Assembly: GCF_004210375.1 (NCBI RefSeq)
Contig: NW_027467782.1
Span: forward strand, 24,841,276 to 24,905,275
Reading direction: 5' to 3'
From: Tachypleus tridentatus
Lineage: Eukaryota > Arthropoda > Merostomata > Xiphosura > Limulidae
DNA: 64,000 nucleotides
In this document: positions 59,210-64,000 of the stretch, in pieces
Numbering within the stretch: position 1 is the stretch's first letter
Layout of the letters: each line of letters begins with the position of its first letter
Position numbers and translations under genes: made by a program
The notes under the pieces: model-generated
What the model was told of the DNA's origin: nothing
Database searches by the model: none
Seen by the model: the letters and a program-made list of their open reading frames with translations, nothing else

Positions 59210-60330
59210 CTATTATTCGAAAAGCAACATGGATGTACAAGTGATTTCTAACAGTGATAACAATGTATATATTTCAGTTTTAAAACTACATATACAGCCT
59301 TTCCCATTTTAAACCAAAGACTAACATACATATTTATGTGCTTGTTTTACACTTTCAATAAACAATACATTATAAACATGAGCTACTAAATACTTTGATC
59401 TTTACATATGTAACAGGTAAAAAAATATATGTATTTTAAATATGTATTTAATATAAAATAAAAATAATATATAATATAATATAAAATATGTATTTTAAAG
59501 TGATAAGTACTTTTTTTGATAAGAAATTGATACAAATATGAGAAAAACAACAATAAACACATGAAACGAGAACAAATTAAAAGTCACAATACAAGAACAG
59601 CCAACCAAGAAGTAATAATTCAGTGAAAGAGAACAGAGGGAGTTGCACATATCAGGAGCATGTGTGTTGCACTACTATTGGTGGGAAGGTTGTCACATGA
59701 TAATCTGCATGCAAGACACACTTTACCATTTAACTGTTAGGCATGCTTTTTTTTTACATATAGATAAAAGCACCAAACTATTTATTGATGTGAGAGGAAG
59801 TAATGTTTGGTATTGGAAGAATAATCATGAAACAACTCTGGTACATCAAAACTAAGGCAATTTTCAGTTTGTTTTTATTCTTACCCAAATCCAAGTCTGA
59901 ATACTAAGCAAACATATGATTTTGTATCATAACTGTTATATAGATATGATACAAAATCATATAGATCTGTGTTAAAAATTTCATAATTTTCATTTTTCTC
60001 CACTAATTTGAAAATGATAGAATGTGTAAAAAAGAATTTTTGGCATAAACACTGTAATCATAGGTAAAATCATTAATAATTCACAATAAACATTCAATAA
60101 AGCTTACAAAATTTGATATATTTCTGTATTTATATTAATATTCATTATTTCAATGCCAGAAAGAAATAAAGAGCAAACATCACAACAGAAATTTCTTACA
60201 TATATTTTGTGTATTTTTTTCATTTTTATACTTAAAAGTAAGACAATAAAGCATTGTAACAGAAATGTTTAAATTTACATAGGGAAATACACTATCAAGA
60301 TTTTAACAATCACAATTGAATAATAAAGAT
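59210..60330. other. ATR intron stretch that should hold missing exons
   Basis: AT-rich, with a 17-bp perfect inverted repeat (59915-59931 and 59945-59961, TATGATTTTGTATCATA). I see no ATR exon, although the family predicts several between 61.5 and 59.2 kb. Confidence 0.5.
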
Positions 60331-60331
60331 A

Positions 60332-61513
60332 CACCACATGGCCAAAAGTAGGTGAATACCCATATGTGCTTGTTGAACATTTCATTCCAGAAACATGGGC
60401 ATTAATATGGAGTTGATACTGCCTTTGCTGCTATAGCAGCCTCCACAGGAAGGGTTTTCCCTAGATTTTGAAAGATGGCTGTGGGAATTCACTCCTATTC
60501 AGTCACAAGAGCAAGAAGGCCTGGCTTGCAGTCAGCATTCCAATTCATCCCAAAGTTGTTCAGCAGGGTTGATGTCATGGCTCTGTGCAGGCCAGTCAAT
60601 TTCTTCAACATCGACCTCAGCAAACCATGTTTTTATGGACCTTGCTTTGAGCATGGGGCATTGTAATGTTGGAAAAAGGGCCTTCCCAAACTGTTGCAAA
60701 ATTTTGGAAGCACACAACTCTAGAATGTCATTGTATGCTGTAGCATTAAGACTTCCTTTCACTGGAACTAAAGAGCCTAGTTTAAACCTTGAAAAACAGC
60801 CCCAGACCATTATTCCTCCTCCACAAAATTTTATGCATTCAGGCGGGCATTGTTTTCCTGGCATCTGCCAAACCCAGATTCGTTCATCAGACTGCCAGAT
60901 AGTGAAGCAAGATTCATTACTCCAGAAAACGTGTTTCTACTGATCCAGAATCCAATGGTGGTAACTTTACACCACGCCAGCCAATGCTTGGCATTGCTCA
61001 TGGTGACCTTACACTTGCATGTGGCTGCTCGACCATGGAAACCCATTTCATGAAGTTCCCAATGAACAGTTCTTGTGCTTGCATTGCTTACACAGGCAGT
61101 TTGGAACTCAGTAGTGAGTGTTGCAACCGAGAAAAGACAATGTTTATGCGTTATGCGCTTCACCACTTGGCGGTCCCATTCTGTGAGCTTCTATGACCTA
61201 CCTCTTCATGACTACAGTTTTTTTTTCTTCTAGACGTTTTCGCTTCACAATAAGAGCACTTACAGTTGACCAGGGCAGCTCTAGCAGGGCAGAAATTTGA
61301 CAAACTCACTTGTTCGAAAAGTAATATCCTATGACAGTGCCATGTTGAAAGACTCTGAGCTCTTCAATACAACCCATTCTACTGCCAATGTTTGTCTCTG
61401 GAGATTGCATGGCTGCATGCTTGACTTTATTCACCTGTTGGCAACGGGTGTGGCTGAAATAGCTAAACCCACTAATTAGAAGGGTGTCCGCATACTTTTG
61501 GCCATGTAGTGTG
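60332..61513 (-). mobile_element. Tc1-like transposon, decayed
   Basis: The ends read CACCACATGGCCAAAAGTA at the left and, on the minus strand, CACACTACATGGCCAAAAG at the right, a terminus typical of one Tc1/mariner group, with TA outside. The length of about 1.2 kb fits a once complete element. Confidence 0.87.
60540..61330 (-). pseudogene. Tc1-like transposase relic
   Basis: Fragments in several frames on the minus strand are recognisable: ATLTTEFQTA and STRTVHWELHEMGFHGRAA (DNA-binding half), then [40 protein letters not shown] and [20 protein letters not shown] (catalytic half). The DINPAE motif replaces the usual DLNPIE. Frameshifts and stops make it inactive. Confidence 0.85.
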
Positions 61514-61542
61514 TATAACAAATATAGAAAATCACAACTCAC

Positions 61543-61709
61543 TTCAAAGGTTCTTCTCCTTTAATGTCATTGCTAGCTCTCTTTCTTTTGGTGGATAACC
61601 TACTTGTAGATGGTTGATGTTGAACAGGTTTTCCTTGAATTGTGGGATTATGAGCAGACAACTGCTTGAGCTCTTCTCTTTGTATATATAATAATGCAGT
61701 CTTGACACA
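61543..61709 (-). CDS. ATR: Probable ATR exon, N-terminal HEAT region
   Basis: The 167-nt exon sits between ATATATAG and AA|GTGAGT, an excellent donor. It encodes CVKTALLYIQREELKQLS, then a disordered part STSRLSTKRKRASND and GEEPL. ATR proteins carry a basic KRRRLS-type stretch in this region, which fits but is weak evidence on its own. Position and strand agree with the gene. Its donor is only 30 bp from the Tc1-like element. Confidence 0.6.
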
Positions 61710-61908
61710 CTATATATAAACACACACATATTTAATTACAATAATAATTAAGAATATGTAAATTGAAAGAAAAATAAATCACAGAAACTTAAATTATATT
61801 TTTTAGAAAGAACACTGTGCAATATTTGAAATGAAGAAACCCAAGTAACAGAAAAAAATTTGATATTAATGTAACCTTATCTTTAAACCACAGTACATAT
61901 GCACACAA

Positions 61909-63433
61909 TTAAGCTCAGTCAATTGGAACAACCACATGACCTCTTTGTACCCATTCAAGGTCTTTATAGCTTTAAATACTTCCAATTTTCAATAGTGTAC
62001 ATATTTACAAAATTTTGCACACTTTCGGTTAACATCATAAATAATATTTTTTTAGTGAAGTAGTTTTAGTAAAATAAAATAAAGATTTGTCCACGTTTAT
62101 ATTAACCAACCTCATAACCACCAAAACAAAATCAAATTATATTAACCAACCTCATAACCACAAAACAAAATCAAATTATATTAACCAAATAACCACCAAA
62201 ACAAAATCAAATTATATTAACCAACCTCATACCCAAAATCAAATTATATTCTAACCACCAAAACAAATCAATCTAAACTACCCTTTTCTGATTTTCGAAT
62301 GACTCTAAATTGTAACACAAAACTACATTCTTTTACCCTAAGTAGTTTTAAGGTCCTAACAGTGTACATCTATTTGTAATTAAAAATTTATTTTTTTATA
62401 TGCTCTTTGAATCCTGTCTAACTATTATCTGTGTCACTCAAGGCACATACAGCTCACGTTACAGTACTGAATCACATTAACTACAAGATACTTGCACGTG
62501 TGGCTTGTGAAACATTTTTATTATATTATTATTATTTTCTTTACATAATCTATTCTTAACTAATCTAAAAAGAGATCCACATTTTTACATTTTGATTACT
62601 TTTAATAATAATAAATAAAGAAGAAACAAGACAAATATGAAATAATGTACTTTATCTTCTTTTTTCTTGCTGTAGATTGTTGAGAACACTTTATACTACT
62701 GTTTTTACACTAATGGTAGTAATGCATTAAATAATTTTCATTTAATTAAATAACGGACCAAAGAACATATACTGATAATATGTAAAAAGCAGATAATTTC
62801 TCCTAACACTCAATTTTTCTACCTTTCTACCTATGCAACAAAAGCTGTTGCAAATCTGTCCAAGCTAGCCATTAAATTTCCCATGAGAAAGAAGATTGTT
62901 CTCTGAGTAAAACTAATGTTTATTTTTTCAGAATACAACATTATACAATACATCATTTGATAGATCAAAACCTTGACTTTCTGTTGGTTATAAATAATAT
63001 ATAAATAAATCTAAGAGAGAATAATCACCAAAACCTGAAAGAAAGGATATGACAGCTTGATGTGGCAGGAATGGGGTCTGATTTTTTATTTATAGCTTTG
63101 TAGCCAAACAAAATTGAAGGCTATAAAATTATGGTTAGTCTGAGCAATGACAATTTTATTCTGAGTAATTTAAGTTTAATTTTGTACTTTTTGAAAGGGT
63201 GGTGAATAAAATAGGGAAGACAAGATACCTAAAGTAAATATGTCGTGTTATACTAAGAGAAATTCAGGAAGTTTTTTTAAAATATGACCTCGTAGAATTA
63301 AAAACTTATAAAGATACGAATCATTAGCTAAAATTTTAAGCTTTTCTAAATAATATAACATAAAAGAAAAATAGTTTAATAAAAGTTTAAATGTAAGACA
63401 CTAAACGATACCTTGGGTGAGAAGATTAGTTAA
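61909..63433 (+). mobile_element. TTAA-flanked element (family 2), copy 4
   Basis: It starts near TTAAGCTCAGTCAATTGG + AACAACC, contains the family marker CACATGACCTCTTTGTACC and ends near ATTAGTTAACC. A 40-bp tandem repeat expanded inside it. Confidence 0.5.
62096..62275 (+). repeat. ~40-bp tandem repeat
   Basis: About four and a half copies of TTATATTAACCAACCTCATA + ACCACCAAAACAAAATCAAA, the later ones shortened. It is found only in this family 2 copy. Confidence 0.88.
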
Positions 63434-63459
63434 CCAAAGACTTTTAAAAATGCTGGTCT

Positions 63460-63700
63460 TTCATTTTTGATTTGTTTATGAATTTTGTGGAAAACTATCC
63501 AAGGGCTTTACACGCATAGCTGTCTCCAATTCTGAAGTATAAGACTAAAAGGAAGGTAGCTAAGGAACAGCCAGTGAGATTTGATAGTTACACTTATTGC
63601 ACCCACAAGCCCCACAGAACACACATTTGCAGTAATGAAACACAGATAATAAAATCTTAGATTCACAGTTTGAGCACATTAATCACTTGGCTGCACCAAA
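63460..63700 (-). mobile_element. Degenerate SINE
   Basis: Worn SINE body and head are visible (ATCCAAGGGCTTTACACGC, AGTATAAGACTAAAAGGAAGG, GAGCACATTAATCACTTGGC). Confidence 0.6.
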
Positions 63701-63973
63701 CTAATGGTCCATTATGAAAGATTTTACAAAAGCTCCAGATAAAAGAATAATGTGCAGCAGTATAAAATATGAATGTAAATAACAAAAACATGATATGAGT
63801 ATACACATACTTATCTATTCATTTTCTCAAAGTGTAATAGACATATAAAACTTTGTTAGCTAGTCTAATTTATAATGCAAAAATACACTACAGTTCTACA
63901 AAACACCTTTATCCAATACATACATACAAGTTTCATATTTTAAAAACCCTTTCAACTCTACAGTTTATCTTAC

Positions 63974-64000
63974 CTGTGAGTTCACCATTTTTCCACAATG
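63974..64000 (-). CDS. Possible ATR exon cut by the window end
   Basis: A good donor (CACAG|GTAAGA on the minus strand) follows an open stretch reading CGKMVNSQ that runs off the window. If phase 0, it would join the exon at 61543 in frame. It is too short to confirm by family. Confidence 0.35.

Overview
This is an AT-rich animal nuclear window with introns, GT-AG splice sites, tRNA-derived SINEs, LINE relics and DNA transposons. The tRNA-headed SINE, with its conserved body and 12-base target-site duplications, and the LINE with a jockey/I-like zinc-knuckle ORF1 resemble what I remember from chelicerates, especially horseshoe crabs. That assignment is from memory and was not checked.

Left part (1 to about 24,370): a head-to-tail array of six large repeat units of about 4.2 kb each (the fifth shorter, the sixth cut off). 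Every unit carries the same three small plus-strand exons, called A, B and C here (about 170, 79 and 117 nt), separated by introns of 1.1 to 1.5 kb. The splice phases fit together inside a unit and also from the C exon of one unit to the A exon of the next. One unit therefore adds exactly 122 codons to a continuous frame. This is the strongest candidate for an undescribed system in the window: a gene growing by duplication of a whole exon triplet, encoding an acidic/Trp segment followed by a very basic segment. I do not recognise the protein. Three units carry frame-breaking indels. Each A-B intron also holds an inverted pair of SINEs, and a 43-bp duplication straddles the exon B splice donor.

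Right part (about 26,800 to 64,000): thirteen minus-strand exons. Ten or eleven clearly encode ATR, the PIKK-family checkpoint kinase. They run from the N-terminal HEAT region through the UME domain to the start of the FAT domain. The kinase domain and the rest of FAT lie outside the window. Phase checks and family comparison show at least three places where expected ATR exons are missing or unseen (between 61.5 and 59.2 kb, 51.6 and 41.2 kb, and 33.7 and 27.8 kb). The next downstream ATR exon is not seen between 26.8 kb and position 1, so the array either sits in opposite orientation inside a very large ATR intron or marks a rearrangement or misassembly.

The ATR introns are full of repeats. 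There are TTAA-flanked non-autonomous elements in two related families, a mariner-type MITE, a decayed Tc1-like transposon and a 38-bp minisatellite. There are also other tandem repeats, inverted repeats, several SINEs, and a decayed minus-strand LINE that has itself been split by a second retroelement. That second element still has an intact 352-codon ORF1-like reading frame.
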